From the NCBI RefSeq assembly GCF_014643595.1, contig NZ_BMJT01000001.1, forward strand, positions 496,001 through 560,000: 64,000 bases of DNA. The letters are read 5' to 3'. The notes beneath the pieces were generated by a model. It was not told the DNA's origin and did no database searches. It worked only from the letters and a program-made list of their open reading frames with translations. This stretch comes from Lysinibacillus alkalisoli. Lineage in GTDB: Bacteria > Bacillota > Bacilli > Bacillales_A > Planococcaceae. Positions 18,557 through 26,834 of this stretch are shown here, piece by piece. The number at the start of each line of letters is the position of its first letter. The stretch's first letter is position 1. The position numbers were made by a program, and so were the translations under genes.

Positions 18557-18574
18557 GTTTAAGGAGGTAGTATT

Positions 18575-19474
18575 GTGCGCGTAACACAATCCATGTTATC
18601 AGGCAATTTATTGCATAATTTAAATAGCAGTTATAGTAAAATGAGTGATTTGCAAAATCAATTAGATTCAGGACTCAAAATTAATCGTCCATCTGATGAC
18701 CCGGCGGGTGCAGTACGAGCAATGGGGCATCGTCGTGATTTGGCACGAGTTGAACAATATAATCGCAACATGTCAGAAGTAAGAATGTGGCAAGATGCTA
18801 CAAACACAGCATTTATGGAAACAAACCAATTAGTGCACCGTGTTCAAGAATTGGTAACATACGCAGCAACAGATGGTAAAACAGATGAAGACCGTAAAGC
18901 GATTAATAAAGAGTTAGAACAATTACGTAAGCAACTGCATACTATTGCAAATACAGAAGTATCTGGTAATCATATTTTTAGTGGTACTAATGTATTGTCG
19001 CCATTATTTGATAAAGATGGCAATATGAATGCGTTACCTGGCGGTGACAATTATGTAGAGATTGAAATTTTTAATGGAATTAAATTGGAAGTTAATACAC
19101 CAGGTGCTACATTATTTAAAAAATTAGATGATACAATGGATGAGATTATTAAAACTGTGAATGAGTCACCAGTAGATATTTCAAAAATAAGCTCTTTACT
19201 TGGTAAAATTAATAATGAAAACAATCCAGATAGTATGCGTTCCTTAGTATTATCCGAACAGGCTAAATTAGGTGCATTACAAAATCGTGCAGAAACAATG
19301 GAAGAACGTTTAAGTTTTAGAGAGCTTTTAGTTGAATCCCAAATGAGAGATAATGAAAGTGTAGATTATGCTAAAACAATTACTAATTTTATGACGCAAA
19401 AAGCAATACATCAAGCTGGTCTTTCAGTAGGTGCACAGGTGATTCAACCTACACTTGTTGATTTTATTCGATAA
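18575..19474 (+). CDS. flgL: FlgL, hook-filament junction protein 3
   Basis: The 299-residue protein starts with GTG (AAGGAGG eight bases upstream). It has the flagellin-like N-terminus (RVTQSMLSGNLLHNLNSSY, LDSGLKINRPSDDPAGAV) and C-terminus (AKTITNFMTQKAIHQAGLSVG) that pack as D0/D1 coiled coils, with a small central domain (VEIEIFNGIKLEVN). It is the second junction protein, to which the filament attaches. A terminator follows. Confidence 0.95.
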   Translation: MRVTQSMLSGNLLHNLNSSYSKMSDLQNQLDSGLKINRPSDDPAGAVRAMGHRRDLARVEQYNRNMSEVRMWQDATNTAFMETNQLVHRVQELVTYAATDGKTDEDRKAINKELEQLRKQLHTIANTEVSGNHIFSGTNVLSPLFDKDGNMNALPGGDNYVEIEIFNGIKLEVNTPGATLFKKLDDTMDEIIKTVNESPVDISKISSLLGKINNENNPDSMRSLVLSEQAKLGALQNRAETMEERLSFRELLVESQMRDNESVDYAKTITNFMTQKAIHQAGLSVGAQVIQPTLVDFIR

Positions 19475-19485
19475 TTTTTGATGGG

Positions 19486-19520
19486 CACTTGAACATTTAC
19501 TAGTGTTCAAGTGTTTTTTT
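19486..19520 (+). terminator. Terminator after flgL
   Basis: A perfect 10-bp stem (19486-19495 with 19504-19513) is followed by seven T. Confidence 0.85.
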
Positions 19521-19543
19521 ACTTAAGATTTAGGAGGTGAGTT

Positions 19544-20116
19544 ATGATGATGCCACAAATTCAATTGCAAATTAATGACATTAAAATGAATTTACAACCT
19601 GCAGCTGTAACAGGGCAACAAGTGATTAAGCAACCACAAGCTGATTTGAAAATTGAACAACCAGCCGCTATTATAGAGATGCATACGACAAATAGTGAGC
19701 TTAGGATTGACCAATCTAGAATGTGGCAAGAGATGGGGCTATTATCCCCTATGAAGTCGGTAGCAAAGTACGCGCAAGATGGTAAACAAGCTAATTTAGA
19801 TTTTATCGCCCAGACAGCACGTGAAGGAGATCAAATGATGTTAATGTCAGGTAAAGGACAGGGCTTTAGTATTGGACAAACTATAGCAAAGCAAAATCAT
19901 GGACCACAAGATACACCAGTAAATATTACATTTATCCCATCAGGTGATGCCATTGACATTCACTTTACAAAAGGTACACTCGATATTAATGTGAGGCGGC
20001 AAGAACCACGCATCTCAGCTCAAGTGAATAAACCCATTCATCAATACACGCCTTCCAAAGTAAGTTATACGATGTTACAAAGACCAAGTGTGCATCTCAT
20101 TGATGTCATTAAATAG
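19544..20116 (+). CDS. yviE: YviE-like protein of the flagellar operon (DUF6470)
   Basis: The 190-residue protein lacks a signal peptide. It opens with [16 protein letters not shown], has a central [14 protein letters not shown] segment and ends in basic beta-rich sequence with [15 protein letters not shown]. Length and position between flgL and fliW equal B. subtilis YviE (191 residues). Function is not established. GGAGGTGA precedes three consecutive ATG codons; the first is taken. The fliW ribosome site lies just after its stop. Confidence 0.85.
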   Translation: MMMPQIQLQINDIKMNLQPAAVTGQQVIKQPQADLKIEQPAAIIEMHTTNSELRIDQSRMWQEMGLLSPMKSVAKYAQDGKQANLDFIAQTAREGDQMMLMSGKGQGFSIGQTIAKQNHGPQDTPVNITFIPSGDAIDIHFTKGTLDINVRRQEPRISAQVNKPIHQYTPSKVSYTMLQRPSVHLIDVIK

Positions 20117-20126
20117 GAGGAATAGG

Positions 20127-20564
20127 ATGAAAATCGAAACGAAGTTTTTAGGAGAAGTGGCGTTTAAGGAAGAAGATGTTTACACATTTCCGCAAGGTTT
20201 ACCTGGATTCAGTGATTTACAACGATTTATACTTATGCCAATTGATGCAGACTTACCTTTAGTAGCACTACAGTCTGTTGATCAACCTACGATTAGCTTT
20301 ATTATGGCGTACCCATTTGCATTTGATGCAAATTATACTTTTGATTTAAGTGACGAGGATAAACAAACATTACATATTGAAGGTAATCACGAAGTATTAC
20401 CTTATGCTATTATTACGATGAAAGAAACATTACAAACATCAACAATGAATTTATTGGCACCTGTCGTGCTAAACATTACAAAAAAAATGGGGAAACAAAT
20501 TGTGCTGCAAGATAATAAAAAATATCCACTACACTTCCCGTTAGGAAAAGGTGTGACCAAGTAA
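20127..20564 (+). CDS. fliW: FliW, flagellar assembly factor and CsrA antagonist
   Basis: From ATG 20127 (TAGGAGGAA upstream) the protein has 145 residues. It has the FliW signatures [30 protein letters not shown] and [20 protein letters not shown]. FliW binds free flagellin or CsrA; when Hag is exported, FliW is released and sequesters CsrA, so hag is translated. It overlaps csrA by one base (TAATG), and hag follows, giving the whole three-part switch together. The longer frame from 20088 lies inside yviE. Confidence 0.95.
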   Translation: MKIETKFLGEVAFKEEDVYTFPQGLPGFSDLQRFILMPIDADLPLVALQSVDQPTISFIMAYPFAFDANYTFDLSDEDKQTLHIEGNHEVLPYAIITMKETLQTSTMNLLAPVVLNITKKMGKQIVLQDNKKYPLHFPLGKGVTK

Positions 20565-20791
20565 TGCTTGTATTATCACGAAAAAAAAATCAATCTATTA
20601 TGATTGGTGACCAAGTAGAGTTGAAGATACTGTCAGTAGAAGGTGACCAAGTAAAGATTGGTATTGTAGCGCCAAAGTCTGTTAAGGTGCACCGTACAGA
20701 AGTATTTGAGGCAATTAAGGCACAAAATGAAAAGTCACTTACTATATCTTTAGATGTGTTGGATCAATTAAACTTTAAGAAAAATGACTGA
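20564..20791 (+). CDS. csrA: CsrA, carbon storage regulator and translational repressor
   Basis: The 75-residue protein starts [16 protein letters not shown] and continues with GDQVKIGIVAPKSVKVHRTEVFEAI, the standard CsrA beta-sandwich dimer sequence with the RNA-binding VHR motif. Its C-terminal extension is typical of Firmicutes that have FliW. CsrA represses translation by binding GGA motifs; two such sites are visible in the hag leader just downstream. Confidence 0.97.
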   Translation: MLVLSRKKNQSIMIGDQVELKILSVEGDQVKIGIVAPKSVKVHRTEVFEAIKAQNEKSLTISLDVLDQLNFKKND

Positions 20792-20890
20792 TTCACACGT
20801 GTTCATAAAACGTTCAAATATCCTAAAGAGAGCAGTATCAAGGGTTTAAACACTTTTTATTATAAACTTAAAAGTTTTTCTAAAAAAAGC

Positions 20891-20917
20891 TAAACAAATC
20901 ATAAGTACATGCGATAT
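20891..20917 (+). promoter_or_regulatory. Sigma-D promoter of hag
   Basis: TAAA at 20891-20894, 15 bases, then TGCGATAT at 20910-20917 (six of eight matches to GCCGATAT) is a good sigma-D promoter. It leaves an untranslated leader of roughly 80 bases that carries CsrA sites. Confidence 0.75.
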
Positions 20918-20956
20918 AATGTATGTAAGAGGCAAATAAGCTTCCTACATAATAAA

Positions 20957-20974
20957 GCCCACATGGATGTGAGC
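20957..20974 (+). promoter_or_regulatory. CsrA binding site 1 in hag leader
   Basis: ACATGGATGT (20961-20970) matches the CsrA consensus ACANGGANGU at every position. It sits in a hairpin (20957-20963 with 20968-20974, one mismatch) whose four-base loop TGGA presents the GGA, as in high-affinity sites. Confidence 0.75.
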
Positions 20975-20985
20975 AAAATAAAACA

Positions 20986-21001
20986 AATTCAAGGAGGAAT
21001 T
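20986..21001 (+). promoter_or_regulatory. CsrA binding site 2 overlapping the hag ribosome site
   Basis: The Shine-Dalgarno AAGGAGG (20991-20997) lies in a small hairpin with arms AATTC (20986-20990) and GAATT (20997-21001), so GGA is exposed in the loop. A CsrA dimer bound here and at site 1 would block ribosomes. Confidence 0.6.
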
Positions 21002-21006
21002 CTATC

Positions 21007-22263
21007 ATGAGAATTCAACATAACATTTCAGCTTTAAACACACACCGTAACTTAGCTTTCAACAACGCTCAAGCTTCTAAAAACCTTGAGAAATTAGCTT
21101 CAGGTTACAAAATTAACCGTGCAGGCGATGACGCTGCAGGTTTAGCAATCTCTGAAAAAATGCGTGGACAAATCCGTGGTCTAGACATGGCTACTAAAAA
21201 CTCTCAAGATGCAATTTCTTTAATCCAAACAGCTGAGGGTGCGCTTAATGAAACACATGCTATTTTACAACGTATGCGTGAATTATCTGTACAATCTGCA
21301 AGTGATACTAACGTAAATCTTGACCGTGAAGCAATCCAACAAGAAATTACTCAATTAACAGAAGAACTTGACCGTGTATCAGAAACAACTGAATTCAATA
21401 CACAAAAATTACTTGATGGTTCTTTCTCAGGTACTTTCCAAATTGGTGCTAACGAAGGCCAAGAGCTTAAAATGAATATTGATAAAATGGGTGCAGCTGC
21501 ACTTGGTTTAGTCAATACAACGACATTAGGTAAAGATGTAGAAAATACAGCAACTGTTGCTGGTTTAGCAGATGGCACATATAAAGTTAACTCAGCAGGC
21601 GATAAATTAATCGATGCTAAAGGTAATGAAGTGGGCGATGTAGCAGCAGGCGTTGTAACTGGTAAGAATGGTGCAGAATATAAATTTACTAACGCAACAT
21701 CATTAAAAGATGGTACTTTAACTATTAAAGATGGTAAAGCAACTGCTCAAACAGAACTGAACTCAGTATCTTCTAAATTAGCAGCTGGTAAATATGAAAT
21801 CGTTGGAGATCAAGTAATCAAAGATGATAAAGTAGTAGGTAAAGTGACTACAACAGCTGGCACATATGAAATTAAAGTAGGTAACGAAACTGTAACATTT
21901 GACAAAGATGATTTAAATCTTGCTGATGATTTAGCAGCAGGTTCTAAATTTGAGATTAATGGTGTGAGTGTATCTACTCGTGAGCAAGCTTCAGGTACAA
22001 TTACTAAAATTGATGATGCACTTAAACAAGTTTCTGAACAACGTTCAGCACTTGGTGCGGTACAAAACCGTTTAGAGCACACAATTAATAACTTAGGTGC
22101 TGCATCAGAAAACTTAACAGCTGCTGAATCACGTATCCGTGATACAGATATGGCTAAAGAGATGATGGAGTTCACTAAGAATAACATTCTTATGCAAGCT
22201 GCACAATCAATGTTAGCTCAAGCTAACCAACAGCCACAAGGCGTTTTACAATTATTAGGTTAA
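21007..22263 (+). CDS. hag: Hag, flagellin
   Basis: The 418-residue flagellin has conserved N-terminal (MRIQHNISALNTHRNLAFNN, SGYKINRAGDDAAGLAISEKM) and C-terminal (LGAVQNRLEHTINNL, MLAQANQQPQGVLQLLG) D0/D1 helices. The middle, about residues 175-330, is variable, rich in Thr, Ser, Lys and Asp, and is the surface-exposed part. It has two related beta-hairpin modules beginning ADGTYKVN (about residue 188) and AAGKYEIV (about 259). It has no cysteine. Expression should depend on the sigma-D promoter and CsrA sites upstream. The adjacent maf and leg genes suggest that exposed Ser/Thr residues carry a nonulosonic acid. Confidence 0.97.
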   Translation: MRIQHNISALNTHRNLAFNNAQASKNLEKLASGYKINRAGDDAAGLAISEKMRGQIRGLDMATKNSQDAISLIQTAEGALNETHAILQRMRELSVQSASDTNVNLDREAIQQEITQLTEELDRVSETTEFNTQKLLDGSFSGTFQIGANEGQELKMNIDKMGAAALGLVNTTTLGKDVENTATVAGLADGTYKVNSAGDKLIDAKGNEVGDVAAGVVTGKNGAEYKFTNATSLKDGTLTIKDGKATAQTELNSVSSKLAAGKYEIVGDQVIKDDKVVGKVTTTAGTYEIKVGNETVTFDKDDLNLADDLAAGSKFEINGVSVSTREQASGTITKIDDALKQVSEQRSALGAVQNRLEHTINNLGAASENLTAAESRIRDTDMAKEMMEFTKNNILMQAAQSMLAQANQQPQGVLQLLG

Positions 22264-22277
22264 TACCTAAAAAATTA

Positions 22278-22308
22278 AGCCATAGCGCATTGCGCTATGG
22301 CTTTTTTT
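22278..22308 (+). terminator. Terminator after hag
   Basis: A near-perfect stem (22278-22289 with 22291-22302, real loop of about five) is followed by T residues. Confidence 0.9.
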
Positions 22309-22328
22309 CATGAGAGGAGTGATAGTAG

Positions 22329-24131
22329 ATGTATATCGAACAAAATATTTCAGCGTTATCAACAAATGAATTAAATTGGATAGCAGCGATTCAAGACGCA
22401 CTGGAACCAGTATGCACTAAAATTGATGATTATGCAGCGTACTTTACTTATAGTGATGGAGAAGTTCGTGAAGTATGTGATCATGTGCAAGAAGGATATC
22501 AAGGGCGTCAATCGTATCGAGAGATTTTATTTGTTTTTGGTATCTATGCTGTACATGAATTACAACATATTTATAAAACAAAAAATAAAGAGACAATCAT
22601 TATTGTAATTGAACCTAATATAAGTTTTTTTACTACAGCACTACATCAAAAGAATCTAGATTTCTTTGGTAAAGAAAATATTTATTTGTTTGTTGATGAT
22701 GCTATTGACAACATTATTACTTTTTTGCAACCAATGATGCATGATATTAATTTTGTCAAATTAGTGAAACAAGTGAATTTTTATTTTACATCTTACTACA
22801 GAATGTATGATTTGAACTTAACTAAACAATTGATTACATTAATTCGCCAAACCATATTGTCAACCATACATACATTTGGCAATGATGTGGAAGATAGTTT
22901 AATTGGATTAAGACATAATTTATATAATTTACCTTATATATTAGAGTCTAAAGATACTAGCAAATTAATGAATAGTTATAAAGATGTACCAGCTATTGTA
23001 GTAGCTGCTGGTCCTTCTTTAAATAAAAATATTAAATATCTTAAGGGTGTAAAGAGGAAAGCAGTAATTATTGCTGTAGATACGATTATTAACCGTTTAT
23101 TAGATGAAGGAATTACACCTGATTTTGTATGTTCAATTGAACGTGTCCCACAAGTGTATGACTATTTTTATAAAGATAAAATATTCCCTAAATCTATTAA
23201 CTTAGTAGGTCCAGCGGTATTAGATTCAAGGGTTTTTGAAACATTTGAAGGTAATCAAATCATACCTTTTCGGAATGAAGTAGCAGAAACAGAGTGGTTA
23301 CAAAGAATTATGGCTCAGCCAATAACAGCAGGTATTAATATGGGCTCATCTTGTGCTCATGTTGCTTTTGGTATGGCAGATCACCTAGGTTGTTCACCTA
23401 TTATTTTAGTTGGTCAGGATTTAGCTTACGGCTCTAATGAAAGTGAAACACATGCAAGTGGTACTTTTTATGATGCAGAGGAGCCCACTAAAGAACAGAA
23501 AAGAGACCAAGATTATGTAGAAGGATACTATGGTGAACAAGTATTAACGACTCGAATATGGTTACAGTTTAAAACGTGGTTTGAAAAACGCATTGGCGAA
23601 GCCAATTTAAAAGTAATAGATGCAACAGAAGGCGGTGCACGCATTTATTTAACAGAGCAAGCGACATTAAAACAATGTATTGATATATATTGTAGGAATG
23701 AAATTACTCCCGTGATAGACACTTTAAGTCAAATAGAGACATACCCTATAGAGATATCCAAATTGCAAGCTAATCTTAAACAAGAATTAGAATATTATGA
23801 AGCATTTTTGGAGAATATAATTGATTATTTTAACCGTATAGACCAGATGGAAATTACACACAAAACATTTTTAAAGTACAATGAACAATTAAGTGTAGTG
23901 CATTATATTGTTAAAGATGCCATGAGTAATAAAATAATTATGCACAATTTACAATCTACTTTACTAAAATATTTATGGTCACATAATAGTAGAGAGCAAA
24001 TTATTAGCAGAGAACATGTGCAAGATGAAAGAAATGAGCAAATAAAATTATTAGGCGTAATGGCAAAAACAATTTATGAAATAAAAGGTGTAGTTCAAGA
24101 AGCTTATGACAAGTTAAGTGAGGGTGATTGA
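22329..24131 (+). CDS. maf: Maf-type flagellin glycosyltransferase (motility accessory factor, DUF115)
   Basis: The 600-residue protein has an N-terminal region of about 200 residues, a central MptE-like DUF115 domain, and a helical C-terminal region. Central motifs are VPAIVVAAGPSLNKNI, VDTIINRLLDEGITPDFVCSIER, NMGSSCAHVAFGMADHLGC and ILVGQDLAYG, all characteristic of Maf proteins. Mafs transfer CMP-activated nonulosonic acids (pseudaminic, legionaminic, neuraminic) to Ser/Thr of flagellin in the cytoplasm before export. It follows hag, separated by the hag terminator, and its stop is next to the small gene at 24133. It is the only glycosyltransferase in the island. Confidence 0.92.
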   Translation: MYIEQNISALSTNELNWIAAIQDALEPVCTKIDDYAAYFTYSDGEVREVCDHVQEGYQGRQSYREILFVFGIYAVHELQHIYKTKNKETIIIVIEPNISFFTTALHQKNLDFFGKENIYLFVDDAIDNIITFLQPMMHDINFVKLVKQVNFYFTSYYRMYDLNLTKQLITLIRQTILSTIHTFGNDVEDSLIGLRHNLYNLPYILESKDTSKLMNSYKDVPAIVVAAGPSLNKNIKYLKGVKRKAVIIAVDTIINRLLDEGITPDFVCSIERVPQVYDYFYKDKIFPKSINLVGPAVLDSRVFETFEGNQIIPFRNEVAETEWLQRIMAQPITAGINMGSSCAHVAFGMADHLGCSPIILVGQDLAYGSNESETHASGTFYDAEEPTKEQKRDQDYVEGYYGEQVLTTRIWLQFKTWFEKRIGEANLKVIDATEGGARIYLTEQATLKQCIDIYCRNEITPVIDTLSQIETYPIEISKLQANLKQELEYYEAFLENIIDYFNRIDQMEITHKTFLKYNEQLSVVHYIVKDAMSNKIIMHNLQSTLLKYLWSHNSREQIISREHVQDERNEQIKLLGVMAKTIYEIKGVVQEAYDKLSEGD

Positions 24132-24132
24132 A

Positions 24133-24471
24133 GTGAATGAGTTATACGAAGTTATACAAAGCTATAATGAGTATTTAAGAAAATTACCAGAAGGGTGTAA
24201 AGTGATAGCAACATTGTTAAGAGAAAATGAATTGGTACTAGCCAAAGAAAATATTATGTATTTTTCTGAAGGTTTATTGTGGTTGAATGACGCGCAACAA
24301 TTATTGCTATTACATGATATTAAACATAATTTGGAGTTTGATCAAATTCAACATTATTTGGTACAAATTAATAATGCTCTAGAAAAAGAGGCATTTCAAG
24401 AAGTTGCTACTATTTTTGATTCCGAGTTGTATACACACTTTAATCAACTTTCTGTAGTGCCAGAAGCATGA
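24133..24471 (+). CDS. Small helical protein coupled to maf, function unknown
   Basis: I do not recognise this 112-residue protein. It is probably all-helical, acidic, without signal peptide, membrane segment or cysteine-pair motifs apart from a single Cys. Leucine-rich stretches (LLWLNDAQQLLLLHDIKHNL) suggest a helical bundle, a shape shared with flagellar export chaperones such as FliT or FlgN, although no sequence identity is visible. Three in-frame GTG codons exist (24118, 24124, 24133); the last is favoured because GAGGGTG lies six bases upstream. The start falls right after the maf stop at 24131, so the two are coupled. A terminator follows. Confidence 0.7.
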   Translation: MNELYEVIQSYNEYLRKLPEGCKVIATLLRENELVLAKENIMYFSEGLLWLNDAQQLLLLHDIKHNLEFDQIQHYLVQINNALEKEAFQEVATIFDSELYTHFNQLSVVPEA

Positions 24472-24499
24472 TTAAGTTGGTATCTGGGACAAAGGAAAA

Positions 24500-24536
24500 A
24501 TATTAGACTGATTCTATTTCAGTCTAGTATTTTTTT
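24500..24536 (+). terminator. Terminator after the maf unit
   Basis: A 12-bp stem with one T-G pair (24500-24511 with 24519-24530) is followed by six T. It separates hag-maf transcripts from the leg operon. Confidence 0.85.
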
Positions 24537-24623
24537 GTTTATAAAAGTATAAGCTATTCATAAAGTGAGAAAAGTTGTAATTTGATCTTTCGGAAAAAAC
24601 AAATCATGATCTAGAGAGTTTTA

Positions 24624-24650
24624 TATAATTTTTTATTGAAAGTCCGATAT
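24624..24650 (+). promoter_or_regulatory. Sigma-D-like promoter of the leg operon
   Basis: TCCGATAT (24643-24650) matches the sigma-D -10 at seven of eight bases. The -35 at 15 bases upstream reads TATA rather than TAAA, so it is the weaker half. It lies 37 bases before legB, directly after a terminator. Confidence 0.6.
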
Positions 24651-24687
24651 AATAAATAGTGATACATAGATGGAGGCGTTAAAGGTA

Positions 24688-25686
24688 ATGAAGAAAATTT
24701 TAGTTACAGGTGCAGATGGTTTTATAGGTTCACATTTAACAGAGCAACTTGTTCGTCAAGGTTATCATGTGCGAGCATTTGTTAATTATAATTCATTTAA
24801 TTCATGGGGCTGGCTAGACGAGTCTCCAAAAGAAATTACAAAAAATATTGAAGTATTTGCGGGCGATATCCGTGATCCACATGGTATAAAGGTGGCTATG
24901 CAAGGTTGTAGCCATGTATTGAATTTAGCGGCATTAATTGCGATACCATACTCGTATCATTCACCAGATACATATGTGGATACTAATATTAAAGGTACAT
25001 TAAATATAGTACAAGCGGCACGTGAATTAGATGTAGAAAAAGTCGTTCACACGTCTACGAGTGAGGTATATGGCACGGCTTTATATGTACCTATTGATGA
25101 AGAACATCCATTGCAAGGGCAATCACCTTATTCCGCTTCTAAAATTGGTGCAGATCAAATGGCGCTTTCATTTTATCGTTCATTTGATACGCCCGTGGCA
25201 GTTATTCGTCCTTTTAATACCTATGGTCCACGTCAATCTGCTAGAGCAGTAATACCGACAATTATTACACAACTAGCAGCAGGCAAAGAGAACATTAAAT
25301 TAGGTGCAATTAGCCCCACGCGTGACTTTAATTATGTGATGGATACGGTTAGTGGTTTTATCTCAGTGATGAATTCGGAAAAATCAATAGGTGAAGTCAT
25401 TAATATCGGTTCTAATTATGAAGTATCTATTGGAGATACAGCTAAAATGATTGCTGAGGTTATGGGTAAAAAGATTGAAATTGAAACAGACGAAGTGCGT
25501 TTGCGTCCAGAAAAAAGTGAAGTTAACCGTTTATGGGCGGATAATCAAAAAGCTAAGCAACTATTAGATTGGGAACCACAATATGGTGGAGTAGAAGGTT
25601 TTAAACGAGGTTTACAAGAAACGGCAGAATGGTTTTCAAACCCTAAAAATTTAGCGCAATATAAGGCAGATGAATATAATATATGA
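24688..25686 (+). CDS. legB: LegB-like GDP-GlcNAc 4,6-dehydratase (extended SDR)
   Basis: The 332-residue protein is an NAD-dependent extended short-chain dehydrogenase: KKILVTGADGFIGSHL holds the GxxGxxG Rossmann motif, TSTSEVYG the catalytic Ser/Thr, and YSASKIGAD the YxxxK pair. NTYGPRQSARAVIPTII and DFNYVMDT are typical of the sugar-nucleotide 4,6-dehydratase branch. In Campylobacter LegB converts GDP-GlcNAc to the 4-keto-6-deoxy sugar, the first committed step to legionaminic acid. I chose ATG 24688 (GGAGG 11 bases upstream); ATG 24670 has no ribosome site. It heads a nine-gene operon and overlaps legC by 4 bases. Confidence 0.85.
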   Translation: MKKILVTGADGFIGSHLTEQLVRQGYHVRAFVNYNSFNSWGWLDESPKEITKNIEVFAGDIRDPHGIKVAMQGCSHVLNLAALIAIPYSYHSPDTYVDTNIKGTLNIVQAARELDVEKVVHTSTSEVYGTALYVPIDEEHPLQGQSPYSASKIGADQMALSFYRSFDTPVAVIRPFNTYGPRQSARAVIPTIITQLAAGKENIKLGAISPTRDFNYVMDTVSGFISVMNSEKSIGEVINIGSNYEVSIGDTAKMIAEVMGKKIEIETDEVRLRPEKSEVNRLWADNQKAKQLLDWEPQYGGVEGFKRGLQETAEWFSNPKNLAQYKADEYNI

Positions 25687-26834
25687 GTATATCATTAATC
25701 ATTAATCAAATTAAAGAGATTTATGGCCCTAATTTTATTCCTTTACATGAACCAACTTTTACAAATAAAGAGCTTGAATATATCACAGATTGTGTGAGCT
25801 CTGGTTGGGTATCATCTGTTGGTAAATATGTTACAAAATTTGAAGAGGATTTAGCTAGCTATGTAGGCGTCAAACGAGCAGTAGCAGTAGTTAATGGTAC
25901 AGCAGCATTACATATTGCACTTAAAATATGTGGTGTGCAACCAAATGATGAAGTGTTAATGCCTGCATTGACTTTTGTAGCAACTGCTAATGCAATTAGT
26001 TATTTACAAGCTACCCCACATTTTATTGATGTTTCTTATGACACATTAGGGGTGGATGCTACCAAGTTAGCGACTTATTTAAAACAGCAATCATTCATGA
26101 AGGATGGTCATTGTTATAATAAAGAAACAGGAAGAATAATTCGTGCAATTGTGCCAATGCACACTTTTGGGCACGCTGTGGAACTTGAAACATTACAAAT
26201 AGTGTGTGATGAATATAATATAGTAGTAGTAGAAGATGCAGCAGAATCGCTAGGTACACAATACAAAGGCAAAATGACAGGTAGCTTTGGTAAGGCAAGC
26301 GCTGTAAGTTTTAATGGCAATAAAATTATTACTACAGGTGGTGGTGGTGCTATTTTAACAAATGACGATACATTAGCAGACTACGCCAAACACTTAACCA
26401 CAACGGCTAAAGTTCCTCACACATGGGCTTATGAACATGACGAGGTAGGTTATAATTACCGGATGCCGAACTTAAATGCAGCACTAGGTTGTGCGCAACT
26501 TGAAAAAATGACAACATTTTTAGCACAAAAAAAAGAACTTACGGAGCGTTACCAAAAATTATTTAAAGGTATGGAAGGCGTAAAACTCTTTACCCAACCA
26601 GATCATAGTGACAGTAACTATTGGCTGCAAACATTGGTTTTAGACCCTTCTATTTATGAACGAGATCAAGTCTTACAAGAGTTGAATGATAATGGCGTCA
26701 TGGCACGTCCTATTTGGACACCAATGAATGAATTAAAGCCTTATGATACGTGTCCTGCAATGGATTTAAGTGTGACTGAAGATTTGAAGAAGCGTATTAT
26801 TAATATTCCTTCTTCACCAGTGGAGGTAAAGTAA
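25683..26834 (+). CDS. legC: LegC-like PLP aminotransferase (DegT/DnrJ/EryC1/StrS)
   Basis: The 383-residue protein is a DegT-family sugar aminotransferase: SGWVSSVGKYVTKFEEDLA, VNGTAALHIAL, VEDAAESLGTQYKG, and SFNGNKIITTGGGG, in which the lysine binds PLP. YNYRMPNLNAALGCAQLE follows. LegC aminates C4 of the 4-keto-6-deoxy intermediate in legionaminic acid synthesis. It overlaps legB (ATGA) and legG (TAATG). Confidence 0.87.
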   Translation: MSISLIINQIKEIYGPNFIPLHEPTFTNKELEYITDCVSSGWVSSVGKYVTKFEEDLASYVGVKRAVAVVNGTAALHIALKICGVQPNDEVLMPALTFVATANAISYLQATPHFIDVSYDTLGVDATKLATYLKQQSFMKDGHCYNKETGRIIRAIVPMHTFGHAVELETLQIVCDEYNIVVVEDAAESLGTQYKGKMTGSFGKASAVSFNGNKIITTGGGGAILTNDDTLADYAKHLTTTAKVPHTWAYEHDEVGYNYRMPNLNAALGCAQLEKMTTFLAQKKELTERYQKLFKGMEGVKLFTQPDHSDSNYWLQTLVLDPSIYERDQVLQELNDNGVMARPIWTPMNELKPYDTCPAMDLSVTEDLKKRIINIPSSPVEVK

